Shown here: positions 8,138 to 17,119 of the stretch, piece by piece
How the letters are laid out: every line of letters starts with the position of its first letter
Position numbering within the stretch: position 1 is the stretch's first letter
Origin: Candidatus Devosia phytovorans
GTDB lineage: Bacteria > Pseudomonadota > Alphaproteobacteria > Rhizobiales > Devosiaceae
Direction of reading: 5' to 3'
Assembly (NCBI GenBank): GCA_029202405.1
Contig: CP119312.1
Coordinates: 3,973,001 to 4,037,000, forward strand
DNA: 64,000 nucleotides
Program-made: the position numbers and the translations under genes
Notes under the pieces: generated by a model
Database searches by the model: none
What the model was told of the DNA's origin: nothing
The model's input: only the letters and a program-made list of their open reading frames with translations

Positions 8138-9189
8138 TCCAGGTCCTGGTCGTCGACGACTCCGCGCTGATGCGGAAACTGCTGACGGGTATCTTCTCGG
8201 CCGCCGGGGATTTTGCGGTATCGGTCGCCCGCGATGGCGTGGATGCGCTCAAGCAGATCGCGGTGCGCCGGCCGGACGTCATCACGCTCGATATTCACAT
8301 GCCGGGGCTCGATGGTCTCGATTGCCTCAAGCGCATCATGTCGGAAAATCCGTGTCCGGTGGTGATGGTTTCGGCGCTGACGGAAGAGGGCGCCGAGGAA
8401 ACCCTCGCCGCGCTGGATGCCGGAGCGGTCGATTTCGTGGCCAAGCCGGACGGTGCGATTTCGCTGCGCATCGATGACATGTCGGCCGATCTCGTGGCCA
8501 AGGTGCGGGCAGCGGCAGGGGTGCGGATGCCGGGACGTCGCCGTTCCGAGGCGATTGCGGAGGCCACCAGTCCTGTAGCGATGATCTCTTCCACTGCCGA
8601 GCATCTATCCAATGGGGCGGATGGGCTGGTGTTGATCGGCACATCGACCGGCGGACCGACGGCGCTCGAAGCGGTGCTGTCGTCACTGCCCGGCGATCTG
8701 CGCTGGCCGGTGGTGATCGCCCAACATATGCCGGCGAGTTTTACCGGGCCGCTGGCGCGGCGACTGGACCGGCTGAGTGCGCTGACGGTGGTCGAGGTGA
8801 CGAGCCCGACAATGCTGCAATCCGGCCATGCCTATATCGGCAAGGGGGAGGCCGATGTTATCATCACCCGGCGCGGCGACAGGCTCCATGTCACCGCAGC
8901 GCCGATGCAGGCGGACTATCTGTGGCATCCCAGTGCCGACCGGCTGGTCCGTTCGGCGCTGCAGCATGTCGAAGCCGACCGCATCCTGGGTGTGCTGATG
9001 ACGGGCATGGGCAGCGATGGCGCGGCGGCCATGACCGACCTGCGCAAAGCCGGCGGGCATACCATTGCCGAAGCCCAGGAGACGGCGGTGGTCTGGGGCA
9101 TGCCGGGCGAGCTGGTGCGTCGCAACGGGGCTGTCGAGACCGTGCCGCTGGACGCCATAGCGCGGCGCGTCGGCGAGTTGCTGACGTGA
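8134..9189 (+). CDS. cheB: Chemotaxis response regulator / protein-glutamate methylesterase CheB
   Basis: 351-residue CheB that removes methyl esters from chemoreceptor glutamates when phosphorylated. The receiver domain (residues 1 to about 120) has DD at 8-9 and phospho-acceptor Asp53 in ITLDIHMPGLDG. The methylesterase domain has the catalytic triad Ser171 (IGTSTGGPTALEAV), His about 198 (AQHMPASFTGPLA) and Asp295 (MGSDGAAAM). The GTG start overlaps the previous stop. Domain order and length are standard. Confidence 0.97.
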   Translation: MIQVLVVDDSALMRKLLTGIFSAAGDFAVSVARDGVDALKQIAVRRPDVITLDIHMPGLDGLDCLKRIMSENPCPVVMVSALTEEGAEETLAALDAGAVDFVAKPDGAISLRIDDMSADLVAKVRAAAGVRMPGRRRSEAIAEATSPVAMISSTAEHLSNGADGLVLIGTSTGGPTALEAVLSSLPGDLRWPVVIAQHMPASFTGPLARRLDRLSALTVVEVTSPTMLQSGHAYIGKGEADVIITRRGDRLHVTAAPMQADYLWHPSADRLVRSALQHVEADRILGVLMTGMGSDGAAAMTDLRKAGGHTIAEAQETAVVWGMPGELVRRNGAVETVPLDAIARRVGELLT

Positions 9190-10052
9190 GGGGGCGCGAC
9201 GCCACCATGCTGGCCCGGGCCAAGGCGCTCGCTCCGCTTTCAAGTGTGGATTTTGCGCGGCTCTGCGACCTGCTCTACACCCATACAGGGATGCAGTTCG
9301 ATGAAGCCAAGCGGTACTATCTCGATCGCCGGGTTGCGGACCGCATGGTGCAAACCGGCACGGAGACGTTTGCCGAATACCTGTCGCAATTGCGCACGCG
9401 CCCCGAAGAGATCCAACATCTCATCAACAGCGTCACGGTCAACGAGACCTATTTCTATCGCGAAGAGCATCAACTTGCCTGCCTCAGCAAGTCGATCCTC
9501 CCCGAAGTGGCCCTGACCAAGAAGCCGGGCGACAGGATCCGGATCTGGTCGATGCCGTGTTCGAGCGGCGAGGAGCCCTATTCGATCGCCATCTGGCTGC
9601 TGGAAAACTGGCATCTGGTCGACGCCTATAATGTCGAGATCGTCGGCTCCGATATCGACACGGACGTCATCGAGCAGGCCCGCGGCGCCCGCTATGCGCC
9701 GCGCGCCCTGGCCCGGCTGCCGGAGGCCATCGTGAACGGTTATTTTTCTGCAACGGAGGATGGGCAAAGGCAGTTGATCGCGGATCTGCGGGAGTCCGTG
9801 AGTTTCAGCCGCGTCAATATGATGGATGAGGCGAGCGTTTCGGCCATGGGGACGTTCGATGTGATCTTCTGCCGCAATCTCCTCATCTATTTCGACGATG
9901 CGGCGCGTGAACGCGGGATCCAGTCCCTGTTCGACATCCTGCGTCCGGGCGGCTTCATCTGCCTCGGTCATTCGGAGACCATGAGCCGGATATCGGACCG
10001 CTTCCTGACCCGCCGGTTTGAAGATGCCATCGTCTACCAGAGGCCGAGGTAG
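9186..10052 (+). CDS. cheR: Chemotaxis protein methyltransferase CheR
   Basis: CheR transfers methyl groups from S-adenosylmethionine to receptor glutamates. It has an N-terminal helical domain (LLYTHTGMQFDEAKRYYLDR), the SAM-binding motif MPCSSGEEPYSIAIWLLE, and FDVIFCRNLLIYFD near the C-terminus. The start is uncertain: GTG at 9186 overlaps the cheB stop in GTGA, as at the cheW/cheB junction, while ATG at 9207 gives 281 residues. A longer frame back to 8922 lies inside cheB and is not believed. Forms the expected adaptation pair with CheB. Confidence 0.95.
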   Translation: MRGRDATMLARAKALAPLSSVDFARLCDLLYTHTGMQFDEAKRYYLDRRVADRMVQTGTETFAEYLSQLRTRPEEIQHLINSVTVNETYFYREEHQLACLSKSILPEVALTKKPGDRIRIWSMPCSSGEEPYSIAIWLLENWHLVDAYNVEIVGSDIDTDVIEQARGARYAPRALARLPEAIVNGYFSATEDGQRQLIADLRESVSFSRVNMMDEASVSAMGTFDVIFCRNLLIYFDDAARERGIQSLFDILRPGGFICLGHSETMSRISDRFLTRRFEDAIVYQRPR

Positions 10053-10055
10053 CGC

Positions 10056-11990
10056 ATGGACGAGTTGATGGCGCAATTCATCGTCGAGTCGCGTGAACTG
10101 GTGCAGTCCGGCATTAAGGAGCTGGTGGCGCTGCAGGCAGAGCCGGCAGATCGCGCCCATCTCGATGCCGCTTTTCGCACGGTTCATACCCTCAAGGGCG
10201 CTGTCGGCCTGTTCGATCTCGCGCCGCTTCAGACGACGCTGCACAAGGCCGAGGACGTGCTGGGGCAGGTGCGCGCCAGTGCCGCCGCCATCGATGGCGC
10301 TCAGGTCGAAGCGCTGATCGATGTGCTGGAATGGATTGAATTGTGTGTCGATGACATCGAGCGGGACGGCGCCGTCAGCGACGAACGCTCCGGGCGCGCG
10401 CTGGCGCTTGCACTCGGCCTTGTCAGCGACAGTGACACGGTGGCGACGCCGGTTTCCCCTGCGCCGCAGCCAGCAATGCCGGACTGGATCAAAGCGCTTC
10501 GCCCGGGCCGCGGGAAAACCGCAACGGTGGCGATCCGCTATGTGCCGCATCCGGAAGCTTTCTTCAGCGGTGATGATCCGCTGGCGCTCGTCGCGACCGT
10601 GCCGGACCTGCTCGATCTGCGGCTCGCCTCCCGTGAGCCATGGCCGGATGCGGACAAGCTCGATCCGTTCCGCGCCAATCTCGTCATGGACATGTTGAGC
10701 GGCGCGCCGCTGGCTACCGTCGAAGCAATTTTCCGGATGGTGCCGGACCAGGTGCAGATCGTGCCCCTGCGTGCCGCCGTTGCGGAGGCGCCGGAAACGA
10801 ATACGGCTATGCCCGCCGCCCGAACCCTGCGCATCGATGCCGGGCGGATCGATGCCATCATGGATATCGTGGGCGAACTCATCACCACGCGAAACGGCAT
10901 GGCGAGCCAGCTGGCAGCGCTCGTCCAGGGCGTTGGGGACAGGGAGGCGGCCGGAGGGCTGGCAGCCAGCCAGAAAGCGTTTGACCAGATCGTCGCGCAG
11001 CTGCACGGCGCCGTGCTGCGCACCCGCATGGTTCCGCTGTCGCAGGCCTCGCGCCGGCTGCCGCGCATGGTGCGGGAGCTTGCGACGCGGCTGGGCAAGC
11101 CGACCAGTTTCGAGATGCGCGGCGAGAGCATCGAGGTGGACAAGTCCATCGTCGACGAGCTGTTCGAGCCGCTGCTGCATATCGTTCGCAACGCCATGGA
11201 CCATGGCATCGAGGCGGAAGCCGAGCGGCTAGCCAGCGGTAAATCCATACCGGCTACGCTCGTGCTCTTCGCGCGGCGGCAGGGCGACCGGGTCATCATC
11301 ACCATCAAGGATGACGGAAGGGGAATTGACCCTGATGCCATCCGCACTGCCGCCGTCTCGCGTGGCCTGATCGCGTCCGATCGTGCTGGTGCGCTGTCCG
11401 ACGATGCGGCTGTCGACCTGCTGTTCACGCCGGGATTTTCGACGGCCAAGACCGTCAGCGATCTTTCGGGCCGCGGTGTCGGGCTCGATGCGGTGCGCAG
11501 CAATGTCGCGCGCTTCGGCGGTCGTGTAGAGCTCAATTCTCGTCGCGGGCAGGGCACGGAGGTGATCCTGACGCTGCCCTTGAGCTTTGCCATGACGCAA
11601 CTGCTCGTCGTTTCGGTGGGGGGCGAGCGCTACGGCATTGCCATGGACTCGGTCCTCGAAACGGTGAGGGTGCTTCCCAAGAATGTCAGCGCCATCCGCA
11701 GCGGTCGCGCCTTCGTGCTGCGCGACCGGACGATTCCCTTGCTGTCGCTGGCGCAACTCTTGCAGCTCGACGACGTTCAGGGCGATCAAGAGCTGACCGT
11801 GTTGATGGTGGCCGTGGGCGAAGAAAGAATTGGGCTCGTCGTCGATGCCATTGCCGAGCGAACCGAAACGGTCACGCGGCCGCTGTCGGGCCTGTTGACC
11901 GGCATGGCGGGCATTGCCGGCACGACCCTGACCGGCGACGGCAAGGTCCTTCTGGTGCTGGATCTGGGGGGATTAATCGGATGGCGATAA
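10056..11990 (+). CDS. cheA: Chemotaxis histidine kinase CheA
   Basis: 644-residue chemotaxis histidine kinase. The Hpt domain is at residues 1-110 with phospho-accepting His44 in RTVHTLKGAVGL. A region at about 150-260 (FFSGDDPLALVATVPDLLDL) is the linker domain seen in many CheA proteins in place of an obvious CheY-binding P2 domain. Dimerisation and ATPase parts follow (LHIVRNAMDHGIEAEAERL, IKDDGRGIDP, DLSGRGVGLDAVRS), then a C-terminal CheW-like domain. It starts 3 bp after cheR and overlaps the next small gene by 10 bp. Confidence 0.96.
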   Translation: MDELMAQFIVESRELVQSGIKELVALQAEPADRAHLDAAFRTVHTLKGAVGLFDLAPLQTTLHKAEDVLGQVRASAAAIDGAQVEALIDVLEWIELCVDDIERDGAVSDERSGRALALALGLVSDSDTVATPVSPAPQPAMPDWIKALRPGRGKTATVAIRYVPHPEAFFSGDDPLALVATVPDLLDLRLASREPWPDADKLDPFRANLVMDMLSGAPLATVEAIFRMVPDQVQIVPLRAAVAEAPETNTAMPAARTLRIDAGRIDAIMDIVGELITTRNGMASQLAALVQGVGDREAAGGLAASQKAFDQIVAQLHGAVLRTRMVPLSQASRRLPRMVRELATRLGKPTSFEMRGESIEVDKSIVDELFEPLLHIVRNAMDHGIEAEAERLASGKSIPATLVLFARRQGDRVIITIKDDGRGIDPDAIRTAAVSRGLIASDRAGALSDDAAVDLLFTPGFSTAKTVSDLSGRGVGLDAVRSNVARFGGRVELNSRRGQGTEVILTLPLSFAMTQLLVVSVGGERYGIAMDSVLETVRVLPKNVSAIRSGRAFVLRDRTIPLLSLAQLLQLDDVQGDQELTVLMVAVGEERIGLVVDAIAERTETVTRPLSGLLTGMAGIAGTTLTGDGKVLLVLDLGGLIGWR

Positions 11991-12226
11991 AGCTGGTGGG
12001 CGACACTATCGTGCTGAGCGGCAGCTGTGGCGTCGAGGAGGCCGAAAGGCTTCTGGCCCTGCTGCATGACAATCGCGATGCAGCGCTCGACCTCTCCAAT
12101 AGTGGCGAGGTGCATACCGCGGTGTGGCAGGTGGTGATGGCGCTGCGGCCCACTTTGCTGAGCGCCCCACCTGAGGGTTTTTATAAGCGCTGGATCGTCC
12201 CGGCCGTGGCACAGAATGCGACGTGA
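11981..12226 (+). CDS. Small STAS-like protein in the chemosensory operon
   Basis: 81-residue protein beginning inside the end of cheA (10-bp overlap), so translation is probably coupled. The pattern IVLSGSCGVEEAERLLALL followed by AALDLSNSGEVHTAVWQVVM resembles a short STAS domain (anti-sigma-factor-antagonist fold): an alternating strand, a helix, then a strand-loop where a phosphorylatable Ser sits in related proteins (Ser in DLSNS). STAS proteins are found next to CheA in several non-flagellar chemosensory operons. The match rests on pattern only; an HMM search would settle it. Confidence 0.66.
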   Translation: MAIKLVGDTIVLSGSCGVEEAERLLALLHDNRDAALDLSNSGEVHTAVWQVVMALRPTLLSAPPEGFYKRWIVPAVAQNAT

Positions 12227-12297
12227 AGGCTTCGGTGTCGCCTTGCTGGTTGGCCCCGGTCCACTTACAGATAAAGAACAGTGTTGGAGATTTGAGT

Positions 12298-12684
12298 ATG
12301 GTGACAGTTCTGGTCGTTGATGACAGCAAGCTGGCCCGCATCGTGGCCGGCAAGACGATAGCTGCGCTGCAGCCAGACTGGACCCGGATCGAGGCCAGCA
12401 ATGCTGACGAAGCCCTCGAAACAGTTCGCACGCAGTCGGTCGATATCGCCGTGTTGGACTATAACATGCCTGGCAAGGACGGACTCGAACTGGCCGCCGA
12501 ACTGCGCGCGGCCCATCCGCTGATGCCTATCGCCATCATTACGGCCAATGTCCAGAACGAGATCATCGCCCAGGCCCGCGAGCTCAATGCCACCTTTGTC
12601 GGCAAGCCGGTGACCGAGGACACGATCCGTGGCTTTCTGAGCGGCGCTGCCCTTAGATTGCGCCAGACCGGCGATGCTCAATGA
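12298..12684 (+). CDS. CheY-like single-domain response regulator
   Basis: 128-residue receiver protein. ATG at 12298 is preferred because GGAGA lies 7 bases upstream and it gives the usual receiver N-terminus MVTVLVVDDSKLARIVAGK; the frame is open back to 12223. The acidic pair is D8-D9, the phospho-acceptor is Asp54 in AVLDYNMPGKDG, and the conserved Lys is in VGKPVTEDT. No output domain follows. It is the likely phosphoryl target of the operon's CheA and substrate of the adjacent CheC. It overlaps the next gene by 4 bp. Confidence 0.92.
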   Translation: MVTVLVVDDSKLARIVAGKTIAALQPDWTRIEASNADEALETVRTQSVDIAVLDYNMPGKDGLELAAELRAAHPLMPIAIITANVQNEIIAQARELNATFVGKPVTEDTIRGFLSGAALRLRQTGDAQ

Positions 12685-13328
12685 GCGTCGTCACGCTGGA
12701 CGAACTCGAGCGCGACGCACTGACCGAACTGGTCAATATCGGCGTCAGCCGTGCCGCGGCCAGCCTGCGCAAGATGGTCGGCAAGCAGGTGCTGCTGTCT
12801 GTTCCCTCCGTCGAGGTGGTGACGCAGGCGGCGGCGGCGGCCCTGATCGGCCAGCAGGAAAGCGACGACCTGGTTGCGATCCGCCAGGCTTTTGGCGGGG
12901 CGTTTTCCGGCCAGGCGCTGCTGATCTTCCCCGAGAGCAACAGCATGGAACTGGTTCGCGCGCTGGTTGGCGAGGAGCTGGAAGAGACCGACGTCGTCGC
13001 GCTGCAGGACGAAGCGTTGGCCGAAACCGGCAATGTCATCCTCAATGGGTGCCTCGGCACGATGGCCAATATGCTGGACCAGTCGCTGCAGATGTCTTTG
13101 CCCACCGTGCTCTATGGAGACGGCAAGGTTTTGTTCGATGTTGTCGAGCAGGAGACGAGCGATGGCTTGGTGCTGTTCCTCTACATCAATTTCTCGATCC
13201 GTGATCGCAACATCCGCGGCTATATTGCCATGATCATGGACCTGCCGGCGCTTGAAACCCTCAAGGGATTGCTCGGCGCCTTCATCGACAGGGTCACCTC
13301 GGACAGCAATTGGGCTGTCGGCAGTTGA
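12681..13328 (+). CDS. cheC: CheC-family CheY-phosphate phosphatase
   Basis: 215-residue CheC-like protein. Both phosphatase half-site motifs are present: E16 and N19 in LTELVNIGVSRAAASL, and E115 and N118 in LAETGNVILNGCLGTMAN. Known CheC proteins hydrolyse phospho-CheY through such Glu/Asn pairs and may bind CheD, but no cheD gene lies in this operon. CheC is typical of Bacillus, Thermotoga and archaea; alphaproteobacteria usually rely on phosphate-sink CheYs instead. It overlaps the CheY-like gene by 4 bp, which fits enzyme and substrate. CheX or FliY are weaker alternatives. Confidence 0.85.
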   Translation: MSVVTLDELERDALTELVNIGVSRAAASLRKMVGKQVLLSVPSVEVVTQAAAAALIGQQESDDLVAIRQAFGGAFSGQALLIFPESNSMELVRALVGEELEETDVVALQDEALAETGNVILNGCLGTMANMLDQSLQMSLPTVLYGDGKVLFDVVEQETSDGLVLFLYINFSIRDRNIRGYIAMIMDLPALETLKGLLGAFIDRVTSDSNWAVGS

Positions 13329-13360
13329 TCCTTCCCCGTCTTTCTGGAGAGTAGCCCTAA

Positions 13361-15733
13361 GTGGCCACGCACGACGACACAGCCGCAGCAGCGCAGGACG
13401 CCAAAGCCCATGACAGCCTCGTGCAACAGATTGCGGAGGCCCGGCGCCGTCTTTCGCTGACCCTTGAGGCAGCCGGATCCACCGGCGGCTGGCAATGGCA
13501 TATTCGCGAACAGCGGCTGGTCGGGGATGCCTCCTTCGCGGTGCTCACTGGCATGGATGCCGTCGCCCTGGCATCGGGGGTACCCACCAGTGCATTTTTC
13601 GGCGCCATTCACGCCGACGATGTGCGCCGGATCCGCATTGCCGTGGCCGGCATGCTGGCCGGTGCCGAGGTTTTTTCCAAGGACTTCCGCCTCAATCGCG
13701 AAGATGGCGGCGTTCGGTGGGTGCATGCGGCGGGACGAACCCTGCTGGGTGACGACGATGAGCCGGTGCTGTTCGAAGGCACGCTGGTCGATATCACCGA
13801 TCGCAAGCGCACCGAGGACCAGCTGCGCATCGCGCAGATGGCCGGCAAGATCGGCACGTTCGAGCATACCAAGGGCTATGGCACGGTGTCGGTGTCGCAC
13901 CAGTTCTGCCAGTTGCTGGGCCTGCATCCGACGACGGCTCTGCCGGTTCGCACGATCAATCTGCTGGTCGAGCCGGAAGATCGCCCGATCATTGACCCAG
14001 AATTGCCCGAAACACCGCAATCGCAGGGAAATATCGAGTTCCGCATCAACCGGGCCGATACGGGCGAACGGCGCTGGCTGGCGCGGCGCGGCGAGTATCT
14101 GGATGATTTCGAGGCCGAAGGCCTGCGCTATGTCGGGGTGATCTATGACATCACCGACGCCAAGCTGGTGGAAGAACGCCTGACACAGGCCAATGCCTCG
14201 CTCTCCGAAAGCGTCAGGGCGCGGACGCGCGAACGCGATCAGGTCTGGCAGAATTCCCGGGACATCCTGGCCGTCGTTGCCGACACTGGCCTGATCCGGG
14301 ATGCCAATCCTGCGTGGCAGGCCATCCTTGGTCATGGGATCGACAATGTCGCCGATCGGCCGTTTGCCAGCTTTTTCGACGATTCGACCCAGGCCGACCT
14401 GCATGCCCTTCTGACACGGCAGGGCGAACGCGACACTATTGAGACGCGTATGCTGGCCGCAGATGGCAGCGAACGCTGGATTTCGTGGTTTGCGACGCGC
14501 GAGGATGACCTTGTCTATCTTTACGGGCGGCACATAACGGCCGAACGGCAGCAGCGCGAGGCGCTGGTCGAAACCGAGACGCAATTGCGGCAATCGCAGA
14601 AAATGGAGGCCGTCGGGCAGTTGACGGGGGGCATTGCCCACGACTTCAACAACATGCTGACGGGTGTAATCGGCTCGCTGGATGCCATCAAACGGCGCAT
14701 CGCCAGCGCGCGGTATGACGATCTCGACCGCTTTCTTGATGCTGCCGGCGCGTCGGCTCAACGAGCGGCGGCCCTCACGCATCGCCTGCTGGCCTTCTCG
14801 CGGCGCCAGTCACTGGACCGGAAGCCGACCGACGTGGCTGCTCTCGTAACCGGCATGTACGAACTGTTGCAGCGTACGCTGGGCGAACAGGTACAGCTGA
14901 TACTCGATCTGGAACCGCAGGCCTGGCAGGCCATGACCGACTCCAACCAGCTGGAAAATGCTGTCCTGAATCTTGCAATCAATGCACGCGACGCCATGCC
15001 TGAAGGCGGAACGCTGTCTATCGGTCTGTCGAACCGCTCGCTGTCTTCCGCAGATATAGTGAATATCGATGACGCCATTGCTGGTGACTATGTTGTGCTG
15101 ACGGTCGGGGATACCGGCGAAGGCATGGCACGCGATGTGATCGACAAGGCCTTCGAACCGTTCTTTACCACCAAGCCTATCGGGCAGGGGACAGGACTGG
15201 GGCTTTCCATGATCTATGGCTTCCTGCAACAGTCGGGTGGTCACGTTCGTATCAAGAGCGACCCAGGTGCTGGGACCGAAGTGTCCCTTTTCCTGCAAAG
15301 AAGCATATCGTCTGCACTCTCGCCGGAGGTCACTTCTCCCATTGATGGTGATCTGCCGGCAGGAAACGGCCAGACAGTGCTCGTGGTCGAGGACGATCCG
15401 TCCGTCCGCCTGCTCGTGGTCGACCTCCTCGATGATCTGGGTTATCAGACGATCGATGCTGCGGATGGCAACGCAGCAATTCCTATTCTCGACTCCAAGA
15501 TCCGCCTGGACCTGTTGATTTCGGACGTGGGACTTCCCGGGGTTAATGGCCGCCAACTTGCAGACATCGCGCGCGCCACTCGCCCTGATTTGCCCGTGCT
15601 CTTCATCACGGGTTATGCCGCAATGGCCACCTCGCGACAGGAGTTTCTCGGAGAGGGCATGGACATGATCGCCAAGCCTTTCGATGTCGGCACCCTAGTC
15701 GCAAAGATCAGCGCCATGCTGGACTCGGCATAA
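13361..15733 (+). CDS. Cytoplasmic multi-PAS hybrid histidine kinase
   Basis: 790-residue soluble sensor kinase starting at GTG 13361, with GGAGAG upstream. PAS-like domains occupy about residues 30-150 (ending LFEGTLVDITDRKRTEDQL), 155-275 (ending YVGVIYDITDAKLVEERL) and 290-400 (DILAVVADTGLIRDANPAW). The phospho-accepting His is about residue 427 in GGIAHDFNNMLTGVIG. The ATPase domain includes NLAINARDAMPEGG and GTGLGLSMIYGF. A C-terminal receiver has phospho-acceptor Asp about 722 in LLISDVGLPGVNG. No membrane segments. It is 32 bp after cheC and probably the last gene of the operon. It may feed a separate signal into the system. Confidence 0.93.
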   Translation: MATHDDTAAAAQDAKAHDSLVQQIAEARRRLSLTLEAAGSTGGWQWHIREQRLVGDASFAVLTGMDAVALASGVPTSAFFGAIHADDVRRIRIAVAGMLAGAEVFSKDFRLNREDGGVRWVHAAGRTLLGDDDEPVLFEGTLVDITDRKRTEDQLRIAQMAGKIGTFEHTKGYGTVSVSHQFCQLLGLHPTTALPVRTINLLVEPEDRPIIDPELPETPQSQGNIEFRINRADTGERRWLARRGEYLDDFEAEGLRYVGVIYDITDAKLVEERLTQANASLSESVRARTRERDQVWQNSRDILAVVADTGLIRDANPAWQAILGHGIDNVADRPFASFFDDSTQADLHALLTRQGERDTIETRMLAADGSERWISWFATREDDLVYLYGRHITAERQQREALVETETQLRQSQKMEAVGQLTGGIAHDFNNMLTGVIGSLDAIKRRIASARYDDLDRFLDAAGASAQRAAALTHRLLAFSRRQSLDRKPTDVAALVTGMYELLQRTLGEQVQLILDLEPQAWQAMTDSNQLENAVLNLAINARDAMPEGGTLSIGLSNRSLSSADIVNIDDAIAGDYVVLTVGDTGEGMARDVIDKAFEPFFTTKPIGQGTGLGLSMIYGFLQQSGGHVRIKSDPGAGTEVSLFLQRSISSALSPEVTSPIDGDLPAGNGQTVLVVEDDPSVRLLVVDLLDDLGYQTIDAADGNAAIPILDSKIRLDLLISDVGLPGVNGRQLADIARATRPDLPVLFITGYAAMATSRQEFLGEGMDMIAKPFDVGTLVAKISAMLDSA

Positions 15734-15902
15734 GCCGTCCACCACCAATGGGTTCACGCCCGCCATCGGGCGATCCGGCGCACAATTAACACTTCCAAGT
15801 TTTTCCGCTGGACCTATAGCAGCTTCCGGCGAGTCCCGGCATCAGGCGGGAGAATGTGCTGGCGGCCATCGAGACTTATGCCGGTGCGGCTGGCTCTATA
15901 CC

Positions 15903-16238
15903 TCATTTCGGGTCGTGCCCCCAGTTCATCAGCGAATAACGCCAAGGCGTTTTCTCGATATCGCCGTCTGGTCGTTGCGCGAGATGGCGGTGGACGTAGC
16001 CGACCACCTTTTGCATGTGTTGGTAATCAGCTTCACTCAAATCAGCCACCGGCCTGCGCTTGATCTCGATGATCCATCGACCCGAATGGTGGCCGACAGA
16101 TTCCTTGCCGTCTCGCTCCTTGGGCCAGCCGACCTGCTTGCTCTCCTCGGTGTCGAGCCACTTTTCGATTTCTGCGGGCGCCATGTTCACGGCATCGGCG
16201 AAATCGGCGCGAATTTTCTTCTGGTCCTCGTCTTCCAA
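15903..16238 (-). CDS. DUF3140 family protein
   Basis: 111-residue protein recognised as DUF3140 by its whole-length pattern: NMAPAEIEKWLDTEES near the N-terminus, ESVGHHSGRWIIEIKRRP in the middle and YSLMNWGHDPK at the C-terminus. Function unknown. Members are small, soluble and charged and often sit near stress-related genes; here the neighbours are an SDR, PPK2 and, further on, CsbD. It is convergent with the chemosensory operon and divergent from the SDR gene. The 169 bp between it and the hybrid kinase contain only a weak hairpin near 15759-15775. Confidence 0.85.
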   Translation of the reverse strand: MEDEDQKKIRADFADAVNMAPAEIEKWLDTEESKQVGWPKERDGKESVGHHSGRWIIEIKRRPVADLSEADYQHMQKVVGYVHRHLAQRPDGDIEKTPWRYSLMNWGHDPK

Positions 16239-16363
16239 CGCCTGTCTCCATTCATAGGTCCGCAGCCTCGTTAACCCATCTGCGGGTCCAAGGGTTTCGT
16301 GATGATGATGGATCGATCGAAACCGCTCACCGTTCTTCTCGACAATTCATCAGGAAAGCGGAC

Positions 16364-17119
16364 ATGGACAGGTTCAAGGATAAGGTCGTTTTGGTCACCG
16401 GCGCCGCCTCGGGAATAGGCGCGGCAACCGCCATACGGTTCGCCAGCGAAGGCGCAAAGCTCGCCATCGTCGATATCGCCGACCTTTCGGAAACCGAGCG
16501 TGCAATCGGAGCGGGAAATGTGCTTTCGCTCGCGGCGGATGTCTCGGATCCGCGGCAGGTCGAAGCGATGATTTCCAAGACAATCGAGCAGTTCGGGCAG
16601 CTGGACGTGCTGGTCAACAACGCCGGCGTCTACGCCGGAGGCGACCCCGCTGAAATATCGGATGAGGATTGGCGCAAGGTGATCGCGACTGACCTCGATG
16701 GGGTGTTCTACGGATGCCGGGCCGCGGTGCCGCATCTGGAAAAGACCAATGGCTGTATCGTCAACACCGCCTCGGTGTCGGGCACCGGCGGCGATTGGAA
16801 CACTTTGCCCTACAATGCGGCCAAGGGCGGCGTCGTGAATTTTACGAGATCCCTGGCCATGGATCTGGGCAAGCGCGGTATTCGCGTCAATGCCGTCTGC
16901 CCGAGCCTGACGCGTACCGGCATGACCAAGGATACGTTCGCGGATCCCGATGCACTGTCCAAATTTAAGAAGCGCATTCCGCTGGGTCGTCCCTGCGAAC
17001 CCGAGGAGGTCGCCGCGGTCATCGCCTTCCTCGCCAGTGCCGATGCAAGCTTCATTACCGGCGCCAACATCCCGGTCGATGGAGGTGTCAGCGCTTCGAA
17101 CGGCCAGCCACCACAATGA
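16364..17119 (+). CDS. SDR-family oxidoreductase
   Basis: 251-residue classical short-chain dehydrogenase/reductase. Cofactor-binding motif TGAASGIGAATA lies near the N-terminus, NNAG in the middle, the catalytic Ser in NTASVSG and the YxxxK pair in LPYNAAKGGVVNF. The C-terminus has the usual FITGANIPVDGG. Asp in VDIADLS after strand 2 suggests NAD rather than NADP (inference). Substrate unknown. The stop codon overlaps the start of the PPK2 gene by 4 bp, so the two are co-translated. Confidence 0.92.
   Translation: MDRFKDKVVLVTGAASGIGAATAIRFASEGAKLAIVDIADLSETERAIGAGNVLSLAADVSDPRQVEAMISKTIEQFGQLDVLVNNAGVYAGGDPAEISDEDWRKVIATDLDGVFYGCRAAVPHLEKTNGCIVNTASVSGTGGDWNTLPYNAAKGGVVNFTRSLAMDLGKRGIRVNAVCPSLTRTGMTKDTFADPDALSKFKKRIPLGRPCEPEEVAAVIAFLASADASFITGANIPVDGGVSASNGQPPQ

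Noticed and set aside
9240..11204. 654-residue minus-strand frame opposite cheR and cheA
   Set aside because: Shadow frame; both plus-strand genes are unmistakable.
13220..14782. 520-residue minus-strand frame under the hybrid kinase
   Set aside because: No protein-like pattern, entirely opposite a kinase with intact PAS and HisKA motifs.
15759..15775. Terminator after the hybrid kinase
   Set aside because: Only a 5-bp stem and no T run at the right distance.
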